Source: Acaryochloris sp. CRU_2_0 (lineage in GTDB: Bacteria; Cyanobacteriota; Cyanobacteriia; Thermosynechococcales; Thermosynechococcaceae). Taken from it: 35,366 nt of DNA. Positions within the stretch are counted from its first letter, which is position 1, and the number at the start of each line of letters is the position of its first letter. Below are positions 8,279 through 16,225 of this stretch, piece after piece. The stretch spans positions 1 to 35,366 of the forward strand of contig JAAUOM010000038.1 in the NCBI GenBank assembly GCA_012034865.1. Reading direction: 5' to 3'. The position numbers and the translations under genes are program-made. The notes under the pieces were generated by a model. The model saw only the letters and a program-made list of their open reading frames with translations, had not been told where the DNA came from and did not search any database.

Positions 8279-8839
8279 GGAAATGGGCAGATCCTAAACA
8301 AATGGTGTAGAGACAGGCTCTGAATGAATTGTAATCCTTCCTAATGCAGGTAGCCCGATTTAGACAAGCAAAGGAAAAGACTTATTGGCAATTTTTACAG
8401 AAATTCTCCATAAAACCGCGTTTTTTGCCTAAAAGTAACTCTGATCCCTGATTTTCAGAAAATACAAAAGCCTTGAATGAATGGCGTTGTTATAAAGTAG
8501 GGATGCCGTTAAGCAATGCCCTGAAAATTCTGCATATATCGTCGGTAACGTCGAAATTTTTTTATTTTTTGATATACTAGCTGAATCAGTTGTATCGTGA
8601 TGAATCGCTTATGCAGGAAGCCTCATTTCTTTAGTCTGTTTAAGCTAAACAGAGATCTTTGATTTTTATACTGCTATAGAAATAGAAATTAATCCTAGGA
8701 CAATATCCCTACATATAGAGATAAACCCATTTATTCTGACTTCAAAGAAATACTGCTAGTGTTCACTAGTTTTTCACAAAAATCCTTTAATATTGAACTT
8801 TAAGAGAGTGGGTTTGAGCAATACTAATGGAGATTGTCC
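8279..8839. other. 561-bp divergent spacer with a 14-nt palindrome
   Basis: This AT-rich region between lepA and the unknown gene at 8840 should hold promoters for both. A perfect inverted repeat CTAGTG-TT-CACTAG lies at 8756-8769 and runs into TTTTTC. It could be an operator, or a weak terminator for a short rightward RNA. A T-rich stretch at 8557-8570 precedes TATACT (8573-8578), a possible -10, without a clear -35. I see no ORF. Confidence 0.45.
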
Positions 8840-9178
8840 ATGAGCCTTCACTTATCATTATTTAAGTTCACGCAACACAGTTGCGCTTATTCTGACAAAG
8901 ATTTATCTGTTGGCAGAAGGTGGCATCAATATCGTTGGCAAGATTTGAATCATCGTTTTGTTCTTGAGCCTGCACCTGATCCAAGCCTGTACTATATGAC
9001 CACCCAAAAATCAGGAGTTGCTCCTGGAGATTACATTGAAATATCTGGTTTTGGTAACTCAACTCACTACCAGATTGTGCAGCTTGAGCACTACTGTGAT
9101 CCCCCAGATATGTGGATGGCGACCTTGCAAAAAATAACTCAGACGTTAAGCTATGGTCAGCCAAGAATCGCCAAATAG
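8840..9178 (+). CDS. Unknown 112-aa protein
   Basis: I do not recognise this protein. I chose the ATG at 8840 because GGAG lies at 8829-8832; a TTG two codons upstream is also open. The product is soluble and aromatic-rich with mixed charge (VGRRWHQYRWQDLNHRF, then SGVAPGDYIEISGFGNSTHYQIVQLEHYC), with no signal peptide, membrane segment or repeat. The alternating hydrophobic pattern at 60-90 suggests a small beta-rich fold. Its end overlaps the start of the M48 protease gene by 26 bp in another frame, so the two are probably translationally coupled. An antisense ORF covers much of the same DNA, but the ribosome-binding site and coupling favour the rightward frame. Confidence 0.6.
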   Translation: MSLHLSLFKFTQHSCAYSDKDLSVGRRWHQYRWQDLNHRFVLEPAPDPSLYYMTTQKSGVAPGDYIEISGFGNSTHYQIVQLEHYCDPPDMWMATLQKITQTLSYGQPRIAK

Positions 9179-11011
9179 CCAGATAGCAAGAAATCAGCAT
9201 AAAATAAAATCTGATAGACATTGCTTGCTCCTGACGTTAACAGCACTGGTTATTGTTGCTTCCCCTGTCATCGCTGCTGCCAGAATACTCAACAGGTCAT
9301 TGATACAGCAACAGGCTCTGGAACCCTCCTCTCCTGGCTCCCACAGGAGTAATCCACCCACTCCAGCGTCTCGTCCAATCCTTTCTGACAAGGTTACCCA
9401 GTCCTACTCTCAACAGCGGTTCGATCTACGGGATTCCAATTCTGCTGATGTGGCCAAAAAGCCCCAGCCTAAGTCTTCTCCTCCAAGGGCAGGAACTGAA
9501 GTAGACCCCACGCCTTCCCCCCAGACAATTCCCTCCCCATCCCCACCCCAGACAACGCCATCTCAGCCCGCAGCCAATCAGGTAACTGTGTCGTCTGAGG
9601 AGCAAGCTCGGCAAAATTTCTGATAGAGGGCGATCGCCTCTATCAAGCAGGCCAAAAAGCGAAGGCGGAGGCTCTCTATCGGCAAGCCAAAGCCCCTTTC
9701 CCGGAACAGTCTGAGAAGGAACCCCTGCCTGAACCGATCACCGATCCAACTCAGTTGCCACCGGGCGGTCGAGTCTATTGGCGAGAAGCAGCAGCAGGCT
9801 TGAGCCTCAAGCTCAAAACTCGGATTTTTGTACCCCTGAGATTACTGGTTAAGGAGTATCCACAATTTGTCCCTGGACACTTGCAGCTCGCGGATTCCTT
9901 GTTTGCTGATAAAAAACCTGAGCAGGCGTTGGCAGTGATGGAGCGAGCCGCATCTTTGTATCCTCGTCAGCCTGATCTTCAAAAAGGACTGATTAAACAG
10001 CAAACCCAGGCGAAAAGGTGGCTGGAAGCTTCGATTACGACCCGTCAGTTTGCCCTGCTTAATCCAGGTCATCCTGATGCCCCTGCCTTTCTACAACTCT
10101 CTGATGAATACCAAGAGCGTTTTCGCTCTCGTCTGCGCACACAAATTACGAATAATACGATTGGTAGCCTGATCACGGGGGCATTGGGAATTGCGCTGAC
10201 GGGCAATCCCTTTGCGGGTTTGTCAGCCTTGCAGACTTCGGCACTGTTGTTGCGTGGCGAAACAGCGGTGGGTGAGGCAGTTGCCGATCGCGCCAAACGC
10301 CAATTACCCTTGGTTGAAGATCCAGAGATTCAAGCCTATGTGGATCGGATCGCCCAAAAACTCACAACCCTAGCAGGCCGCAAGTTTAACTATCAGTTCT
10401 ATGTTGTCAACGATGACAAACTCAATGCCTTTGCCCTGCCGGGAGGCAAGGTTTTTATTAATAGCGGAGCCATCCTCAAAAGTAAGTCTGAGGCGGAGTT
10501 AGCGGGCTTAATTGCCCATGAATTATCCCATGCCGTTCTCTCTCACGGTTTTCAGATCGCCACAGAAAGCAGTGAAGCGGGGGGGCTGATGGGCTTGATT
10601 CCCTTTGTGGGCGGATTATTCACCAATTTGGTAGTGGCGGACTATAGTCGTGATATGGAGCAGCAAGCGGATATTTTAGGCACTCGTCTGCTGGCCTCTG
10701 CTGGCTATGCAGCCGATGGATTACGCAACTTAATGGTGACTCTCAGCCGGGAAGATAAACCCTTTGTCGCTCCCTGGTTTTCATCTCACCCCGGCAGTCA
10801 GACCCGGATTCGCTATCTAGAAACGCTGATTACCGAAAATGGCTATAATCGCTATGCCTACGAGGGCATAGCCGAGCATCAGCGGATGCAGGGATTGGTG
10901 CGATCGCACTTAAAAAAGCGAAAGAGACCCACAACGAAACAAATCAGGAAACCAAATCTAAAGCTGCCAACTAACTCACGGAGTAGCCTCAATGGCGATA
11001 GCCAGAGGTAA
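9153..11011 (+). CDS. M48-family metalloprotease with TPR-like region; reading frame broken at about 9615
   Basis: This is a zinc metallopeptidase of the HtpX/BepA-like M48 family, probably envelope-located. From ATG 9153 the first 156 residues contain a hydrophobic segment (LLLTLTALVIVASPVIAAA) and a Pro/Ser/Gln-rich linker. They stop at TGA 9621-9623. The continuation lies in the -1 frame: from 9617 it reads FLIEGDRLYQAGQKAKAEAL, a TPR-like helix, and runs without a stop to 11011. Downstream are more helical repeats, the HELSH zinc motif at 10517-10531, and EQQAD, which should supply the third ligand. Either one A is missing from an A-run (9613-9616), or ribosomes shift back at AAATTTC (9614-9620). 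The joined protein would be about 619 aa with all catalytic residues kept. It follows the 8840 gene with overlap and precedes a small membrane protein. Confidence 0.75.
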
Positions 11012-11051
11012 TGCAGTCATACCCCATTGAAGATCGCTATAGAACATCAAT

Positions 11052-11234
11052 ATGTCAGTTGTTGTCTTTATTGTTATCATCTGGATCAGCACTCAACTGG
11101 TTAAAATCACCCTGATTTTGCCGATGGATGTCGTTTACGCCCTAGGAATTCCCAAATTCTTGATTATGGGCATTATCCTAGCCCTTTTTCTTGGCTTTTT
11201 GGAAAATAAAGAAAGTCAGCGGCACTATCGTTAG
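11052..11234 (+). CDS. Small membrane protein, unknown function
   Basis: This is a 60-aa protein with two hydrophobic stretches (VVVFIVIIWISTQLV, and FLIMGIILALFLGFL) and a polar lysine/arginine-containing tail, so a hairpin in the inner membrane is likely. It starts 40 bp after the M48 protease gene on the same strand and ends 5 bp before the convergent rlmD stop, which suggests it is the last gene of the protease transcript. No good Shine-Dalgarno is visible. I do not recognise a family. Confidence 0.5.
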   Translation: MSVVVFIVIIWISTQLVKITLILPMDVVYALGIPKFLIMGIILALFLGFLENKESQRHYR

Positions 11235-11239
11235 ACCCT

Positions 11240-12694
11240 TCAATCCTCCTGTCGATGCAGAAAAGCCACACATTCCACATGAGAAGTTTGGGGAAAGAAA
11301 TCAACGGGCTGGACACGACTCAGATGATAGCAGCCAGCCCCACAGAGAAGCTGAAGATCGCGGGCTAGAGTAGCTGGATGACAGCTTACATAGGCAATTT
11401 GCTGTGGCCGTAGGGTTAAGAGTTGCTCAATCACACCGGGGTTACACCCTTTGCGAGGGGGATCCAAGATAATCACATCGGGGGCAAAGGGAAGGGCGGT
11501 TAAACAATCCTGGGCGGCACCAACCCTAAACGTCGCATTTGTAATCTGATTAAAGCAGGCATTGATCTCGGCCTGCTCAATCGCAGCAGGTTGGATCTCA
11601 ATGCCGACAATCTGTTTAACCCGTTGGGCAATGGGTAGGGTCAGGGTACCAATCCCACAGTAGACATCCACCACCTGCTCGTCACCCTGAAGTTTGAGGT
11701 ATGTAAGGATGAGGTTGAGTAAGACTTCCGCTTGTTCGGTATGGACTTGAAAAAAGGTATCAGAACCCAGTTGAAAGGTCAATCCAGCAAAGATTTCCTG
11801 CACATGGTTCTGGCCAGCAATACAGTGGGTATGGGTTCCAAAAATGCGATTGGTGCGATCTGGGTTGAAGTTCAGACAAACCCCAACCAATTGAGGATAC
11901 TGATCTAGCCATTCTTGAGCTTGTAGCTTGAGATCAGGCAGAGAGTCAGCGGGTTGGCTACCTGGACGGTCATTGATGACTAATGTCAACAGTATTTCAC
12001 CCGTGCGCCGACCCCTGCGTAAGGACAGATGGCGAATTTGGCCACGGTGATTTTCCTCGGTGTAAATAGACCAGTTTCGCCGCTGAATATCCTGTTTAAT
12101 CTTGGCTAAGAAAACATCAAAGTGCGGATCTTGAACCGGGCATTGGTTAAGGTTAATGAGCTGATGACTGCCCTGACGATAGTAGCCCGCCTGTACCTGT
12201 TGGAGCGTGGGGTTAAATCCCAAGGGATAGGTCACCTTGTTGCGATAGGCGAGGGGCGCAGGCGCAGCCACAACGGGATCGACGACGGGGGATGAGAACT
12301 GGCTAATTCGCGCTAACGCTTGGATCACTTGATCTTGTTTAGCCGTGAGCTGATAGGCATAGTCAACGGGCTGCCACTGACAGCCCCCACATTTATCGGC
12401 CACAATACAGTGAGGTCGAATCCGATGGGGCGATGCCTGGATGAGTTGGTGAAGTTTGCCATAGGCATAACGGGGTTTAACGCGGATTAAGCGAACCAAA
12501 ATCTGATCCCCTGGAACGGTGTTGGGGACAAAAATAATCTGCTGTTGTTCCCCCCAGCGGCCTACACCATCGCCATTGGGGCTGAGATCTGAGATTTCCA
12601 GTTCCAGCAAATGGCCTTGTTGCCAGTAAGATGACGACATAAGCCTTGAACTGGCAGTTGACGGAGCAGAGGGATCGTTGGTAGTCGGTTTCAT
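11240..12694 (-). CDS. rlmD: 23S rRNA uracil-C5 methyltransferase, RlmD/RumA type
   Basis: This SAM-dependent enzyme makes 5-methyluridine in 23S rRNA (U1939 in E. coli numbering). A TRAM domain occupies about residues 24-85. Four Fe-S cysteines follow: Cys96, Cys102 and Cys105 in CIVADKCGGCQWQ, and Cys185 in NQCPVQD. The Rossmann methyltransferase has VVDVYCGIGTLTLPIA (SAM site), ILDPPRKGC, and the catalytic cysteine Cys438 in AYVSCHPATLARDL. At 484 aa it is slightly long because of an N-terminal Ser/Thr/Pro-rich extension; an ATG at 12640 (residue 19) is a possible shorter start. It lies 112 bp downstream of the flavoprotein gene on the same strand. A bifunctional RlmCD-type specificity cannot be excluded. 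Confidence 0.92.
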   Translation of the reverse strand: MKPTTNDPSAPSTASSRLMSSSYWQQGHLLELEISDLSPNGDGVGRWGEQQQIIFVPNTVPGDQILVRLIRVKPRYAYGKLHQLIQASPHRIRPHCIVADKCGGCQWQPVDYAYQLTAKQDQVIQALARISQFSSPVVDPVVAAPAPLAYRNKVTYPLGFNPTLQQVQAGYYRQGSHQLINLNQCPVQDPHFDVFLAKIKQDIQRRNWSIYTEENHRGQIRHLSLRRGRRTGEILLTLVINDRPGSQPADSLPDLKLQAQEWLDQYPQLVGVCLNFNPDRTNRIFGTHTHCIAGQNHVQEIFAGLTFQLGSDTFFQVHTEQAEVLLNLILTYLKLQGDEQVVDVYCGIGTLTLPIAQRVKQIVGIEIQPAAIEQAEINACFNQITNATFRVGAAQDCLTALPFAPDVIILDPPRKGCNPGVIEQLLTLRPQQIAYVSCHPATLARDLQLLCGAGCYHLSRVQPVDFFPQTSHVECVAFLHRQED

Positions 12695-12806
12695 AAAACG
12701 AATGAAAGTTCAAGCATGGAATGCGATGATACCTCAAGCGAGAGGAAATATGGCTTGGGTTGGGCAAGTCCGTTCGGGCCAGTCAGCTTGGTTGAGCCAC
12801 TTCTTT

Positions 12807-14132
12807 TTATGGGCTTCGCCATTGGCGTGCTGCTTGGCCAATAACTGCTGTATAGCTAGAGGGTAAACAACTTTCCTTGGCAAATTCCGTGATCGGGCAC
12901 TGTTTTTTCATCCCTAGTGCTACCCATTGGATGAGTTCAGCAGCAGCAGTCCCGACGATGTGGGCTCCCAGAATTTGGCGATTATTGTCAACAATTAATT
13001 TACACCAGCCACTGGTTTGTTGTTGAAGCTGACCTTGATAGGTGTCTTGGTAGGACTGGGAAAGCACTTGAAACGACAACTGTCTTTGTTGAGCTTGGGC
13101 TTCTGTGAGACCGACACGGGCTAAGGTGGGTTCTGTGGCAATGACCACAGGCACGGTTTGATAATTCACTCTATGCTGTTTCCAAAACAGGGCGTTCTTG
13201 ACGGCTACCGTTGCTTCGTATTGAGCTAGATCAAGGAGAGAGTAACCACCTAAGATAGAACCACAGGCATACAGGTGAGGTTGAGAGGTTTGCAGGTTGG
13301 GATTGACCCACACCCCTTGAGGTGTATGACGAAGCTTTACCCTCACTAAGTTGGGTTCAAGGACTGCAGAAGGAGGCTCATCTGCCCAAATAATGGATTG
13401 AGCGATGAAGGTTCCTTCCTGAGTGATCACCTCGTGGGTGGAGTGAAGTTGAGTTTGGACGGCTTCAATTGGGCAATGGGTATATATTTTCACGCCTTCC
13501 GCTTCCAAATGAGCCTGTACCCAAAAAGCAGCTTCTGTATCTTCCCAAGGAAGAACATGACTGTGTGAACTGATCAAGCTCACTGAGTTCCCTAAACGGA
13601 CTAGGGCTTGACTGAGGGTTGCGGCCAGGGGGCCATCCCCTAAAATGATGATGGGATTAGCAAGTTGTGGTTCACAAAGGTCTGAGTATTGAAGCAGATC
13701 GACAGGGGTCAGGTAGTCGCTCGCGTTTAGGCCAGGAATTTCAGGAACAGGTAGAGTCGCATCTAAAGAAAGGAGATATTGGCGAGATCGCAACACCCGA
13801 TTCTCAACATGTACCTGTAATTGAGGTTTTTGCTGGAACTGAGCCACCTCATTGATCTGCTCAATCCCCATGCTGGCTAACTGGGCAGGCGATCTCGATT
13901 CCGTCAGATTGTAGACCATTGCCGCCGTCCATTCCTTGAAGGAGAGAGTAGGATTGATCCGATCCTCGTTCTGGCGCTGCCGAATTTTAGCCCAGGTTTG
14001 CAAGAGTAGGGCGGTGGGAATGATATCCGGGGCAAGAGCAACTAGGGCAACGTGGGCTGAGTATTGTTTGGCTGCGATCGCAGACCAGCGGGCAGCAGCG
14101 TTATTGCCAACCACAACTAAATCGTAATCCAT
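12807..14132 (-). CDS. Flavoprotein of the disulfide-reductase fold lacking the redox disulfide
   Basis: The 441-aa protein has the overall plan of dihydrolipoamide dehydrogenase and mercuric reductase: an N-terminal FAD Rossmann segment, a central NAD(P) segment (IIILGDGPLAATLSQALV), an FAD-site motif (PHLYACGSILGGYSLLDLAQYE) and a C-terminal dimerisation domain (TEPTLARVGLTEAQAQ, then LIVDNNRQILGAHIVGTAAAEL). Three family hallmarks are altered. The first glycine motif is GNNAAARW instead of GxGxxG. No C-x4-C disulfide follows it. The C-terminal His-Pro-Thr base motif is replaced by SCLPSSYTAV. It is therefore unlikely to be a dithiol oxidoreductase, though it may still bind FAD and NAD(P). 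AAGGAGGTG lies upstream of its ATG, and it follows cobD by 18 bp. Confidence 0.75.
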   Translation of the reverse strand: MDYDLVVVGNNAAARWSAIAAKQYSAHVALVALAPDIIPTALLLQTWAKIRQRQNEDRINPTLSFKEWTAAMVYNLTESRSPAQLASMGIEQINEVAQFQQKPQLQVHVENRVLRSRQYLLSLDATLPVPEIPGLNASDYLTPVDLLQYSDLCEPQLANPIIILGDGPLAATLSQALVRLGNSVSLISSHSHVLPWEDTEAAFWVQAHLEAEGVKIYTHCPIEAVQTQLHSTHEVITQEGTFIAQSIIWADEPPSAVLEPNLVRVKLRHTPQGVWVNPNLQTSQPHLYACGSILGGYSLLDLAQYEATVAVKNALFWKQHRVNYQTVPVVIATEPTLARVGLTEAQAQQRQLSFQVLSQSYQDTYQGQLQQQTSGWCKLIVDNNRQILGAHIVGTAAAELIQWVALGMKKQCPITEFAKESCLPSSYTAVIGQAARQWRSP

Positions 14133-14150
14133 CGCCTCAATACACCTCCT

Positions 14151-15257
14151 TTAATTCACCCGCTCTGGCAAGCAATCGGCTAAAGCTAGCAGTAATCGCT
14201 GATTGTCTGCGTAGGATCGCACAGCAACGCGAAAATACTGAGCCCCTAATTCTGGGAAGCTGAGACAATCTCGAATTAAGATTTGGTGGCGTTGTAATAG
14301 CGCCATTTGTAATCCTGGCACCGAATAGTCTGTCGCCACGAGCAAAAAATTAGCCGCACTCGGCCAAGGATAGAATCCCGGCAGCTCAGCTAATCCTGTC
14401 CATAACTGATCACGACTAGGCGGCAACCAGTTCCAAGTCTGGCACTGAAAAGTATGATCTTGAAGAACCGCAAGACCCGCAGCAATAGCCAGAGAATTAA
14501 CAGACCAGGGATCGCGCCATTTTTGCCATTTTTTTAATCGATCAGGATGACCAATGGCATAGCCTAAACGCAATCCGGGCAAACTGTAAAACTTAGTTAG
14601 GGATCGCAGAATCACTAGATTAGGAAATTCCTGCACCCTGGCAATGAGGCTCTCCTGTGCCTCTGAAGGCAGAAAGTCAATGAAAGCCTCATCCACCACC
14701 ACCAATGCAAACTGCTCTAGAAACTTCTCCACCTGTTTGCGATCTAGAAGCTGACCCGTCGGATTATGGGGGGTGTTGAGTAACAATCCACACTGAGCCG
14801 AATCAATAGCCTGACCAACCCGGGTCAACACCCTATTCATCCGATCATTTAAGGAAAGTCCCCAAGGTCGCTGGACATCTAAGGGAAATGAACGAATCTG
14901 TCCTTGAAAGGCACTAAGAGCTCTACGGTAATCTGCGAAAGCAGGGGTTAACACCCCTGTCCAGGCACATCTTGCTAAATCGCGGCAGGCCCAAGTCAAT
15001 AACTCTGCTGATCCATTGCCCGGTAAAAACCAGTCAAGGGGCAGTTGGTGGATATCACTCAACCCCTGACACAAAGCAGAATAACTAGGGTCAGGATAAG
15101 CTGTGAGGGTATCCAGATGGGCTTGTATGGCTGCGATCGCACTTTGGGGTGGCCCTAGGGGGTTAATACTCGCTGAAAAATCGAGAATATGGTTGGGTGA
15201 GCAACCTGCCAAGTCTGCAGCCCATAGCAGATTGCCCCCATGCACAGGGCGACTCAA
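14151..15257 (-). CDS. cobD: PLP-dependent aminotransferase-fold enzyme, threonine-phosphate decarboxylase CobD-like
   Basis: This 368-aa class I/II aminotransferase-fold protein resembles CobD, which makes (R)-1-aminopropan-2-yl phosphate for the cobalamin side chain. The start is typical (HGGNLLWAADLAGCSPNHILDFSASINPLG). Other marks are FLPGNGSAELL, LLLNTPHNPTGQL, the cofactor-binding VVVDEAFIDF, and the PLP lysine Lys222 in RSLTKFYSLPGLRLGY. The closest alternative is histidinol-phosphate aminotransferase, but the N-terminal HGG and DFSASINPLG motifs favour CobD. It lies 38 bp after hup and 18 bp before the flavoprotein gene, all leftward. No other cobalamin genes are in the window. Confidence 0.85.
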   Translation of the reverse strand: MSRPVHGGNLLWAADLAGCSPNHILDFSASINPLGPPQSAIAAIQAHLDTLTAYPDPSYSALCQGLSDIHQLPLDWFLPGNGSAELLTWACRDLARCAWTGVLTPAFADYRRALSAFQGQIRSFPLDVQRPWGLSLNDRMNRVLTRVGQAIDSAQCGLLLNTPHNPTGQLLDRKQVEKFLEQFALVVVDEAFIDFLPSEAQESLIARVQEFPNLVILRSLTKFYSLPGLRLGYAIGHPDRLKKWQKWRDPWSVNSLAIAAGLAVLQDHTFQCQTWNWLPPSRDQLWTGLAELPGFYPWPSAANFLLVATDYSVPGLQMALLQRHQILIRDCLSFPELGAQYFRVAVRSYADNQRLLLALADCLPERVN

Positions 15258-15295
15258 ACGTTACGCCTCATGCAAAATCCATCGGTTGACAAGAC

Positions 15296-15577
15296 TTACT
15301 TCTTAGGTGCAACTTTTTCCTTAAATAGCTTCCCTGCAGAGAAAGCGGGAACTTTGGTTGCAGGAATTTTCATCTTTGCACCCGTTTTTGGATTGCGTCC
15401 TTCTCGAGCCTTACGTTCGCGGGGTTCAAATGAGCCAAATCCCACCAATGTGACTTTTTCCCCATCTGAAACAGTTTCAACGATGGCCTCCAAGGCAGCA
15501 GTCAGAACGGCATCTGCCTGCTTTTTCGTGACACTTGCCTTCTCAGCAACGGCGTCGACGAGTTCTCCCTTATTCAT
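15296..15577 (-). CDS. hup: HU-family DNA-binding protein
   Basis: This is a nucleoid protein that bends DNA as a dimer. I chose the ATG at 15577 because it gives the classic start MNKGELVDAVAEKASVTKKQA and has AGGAG just upstream; the frame is open further to 15625. The 93-aa length is standard for HU. The arm carries the signature VTLVGFGSFEPRERKAREGRNPKTG, followed by the helical/basic end FSAGKLFKEKVAPKK. It is promoter-proximal to cobD, 38 bp apart, but HU genes are normally expressed strongly and alone. Confidence 0.95.
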   Translation of the reverse strand: MNKGELVDAVAEKASVTKKQADAVLTAALEAIVETVSDGEKVTLVGFGSFEPRERKAREGRNPKTGAKMKIPATKVPAFSAGKLFKEKVAPKK

Positions 15578-16125
15578 TGATTGACTCCTAAATTGTTCAG
15601 TTAAGCGTGAGTAAACAATATTCAAATTAACGATCTAGGCGAAAACCTTGATGCATGATCAAGTTTATCTAGAGTGTGACTACAGTCTAACGAGCTGAAA
15701 ATATTACAGTCACAGTGTTTTAATGGAATATTCTAATTGCTATTTGCTCAATATAGATCGACAAAACCTTTAGATTCTATGGACTTCAGGATTTTTTTGG
15801 TAATCACCTAGTCTGTATACAGACCTGATTAGACAATTTTAGTAGCAGCTCAAAATCATCGAGACGACCAGAAGCTTTACGATGCAAGAGTTGCACGACT
15901 TTGAATATTGTGGTTTTAAGATGGAACCGACGATGTTTGATCGAGATCTTTCAAACAATTTAATTCTGTAACAATTTATTAAGCAAAGCACATTTAGGAC
16001 GTCTAAACTGATTTTCAGAGCATCTTGTTCGAGATTTTTATCCTCATCAAGTATTTTCATCCGTCTTTTAGGTTTGGCTTTGAATTAAGCCTAGAAATAG
16101 TCATCAAAAAATCGAGCATGTGCCC

Positions 16126-16185
16126 GTTGCTATAAATGCAGCAACCCTATTAAAACTCTTGGAAAGAGTAGGGTTGAAGTTTTTT
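16126..16185 (+). terminator. Overlapping stem-loops with rightward T-run; possible small-RNA end
   Basis: The first stem pairs GTTGCT (16126-16131) with AGCAAC (16140-16145). A second pairs AACCCT (16143-16148) with AGGGTT (16170-16175) and encloses ACTCTT-GGA-AAGAGT. GAAG and six T residues (16180-16185) follow. The stems share three bases, so they compete. No rightward gene precedes it, so it may end an unannotated rightward RNA. Confidence 0.45.
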
Positions 16186-16211
16186 GCCTTTTACCTTTTT
16201 GGCTTTTTACC
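16180..16211. repeat. Two 16-nt tandem repeats, A/G-rich on the minus strand
   Basis: On the minus strand GGTAAAAAGCCAAAAA is followed directly by GGTAAAAGGCAAAAAA. The copies differ at two positions. Short heptad-like tandem repeats are common in cyanobacterial intergenic DNA. The copies lie directly 3' of susA. Confidence 0.5.
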
Positions 16212-16225
16212 TCCGCGTAGCGGTA

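Larger units (their letters stand above)
15578..16225. other. 648-bp spacer with palindrome, orphan terminator and tandem repeat
   Basis: This gap between hup and the end of susA contains a perfect 14-bp palindrome, GTCTGTATACAGAC (15811-15824), paired stem-loops ending in a rightward T-run (16126-16185), and two 16-nt tandem repeats (16180-16211). A leftward 73-codon ORF at 15839-16060 has no convincing coding character. A CCGC-GTA-GCGG hairpin at 16213-16223 sits right after the susA stop. Confidence 0.5.

Noticed and set aside
8756..8769. CTAGTGTTCACTAG as a firm intrinsic terminator
   Set aside because: A two-base centre and short AT-containing stem give a weak hairpin; kept only as a palindrome in the spacer description.
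8868..9221. Leftward 117-codon ORF antisense to the 8840 gene
   Set aside because: The rightward frame has a Shine-Dalgarno and overlaps the next gene in coupled fashion; the antisense frame has neither.
12477..12866. ORFs around the rlmD start
   Set aside because: They overlap rlmD and the flavoprotein gene in other frames and show no family features.
15839..16060. Leftward 73-codon ORF between hup and susA
   Set aside because: Composition and lack of a ribosome-binding site or recognisable motif suggest chance; it overlaps repeat-rich spacer DNA.
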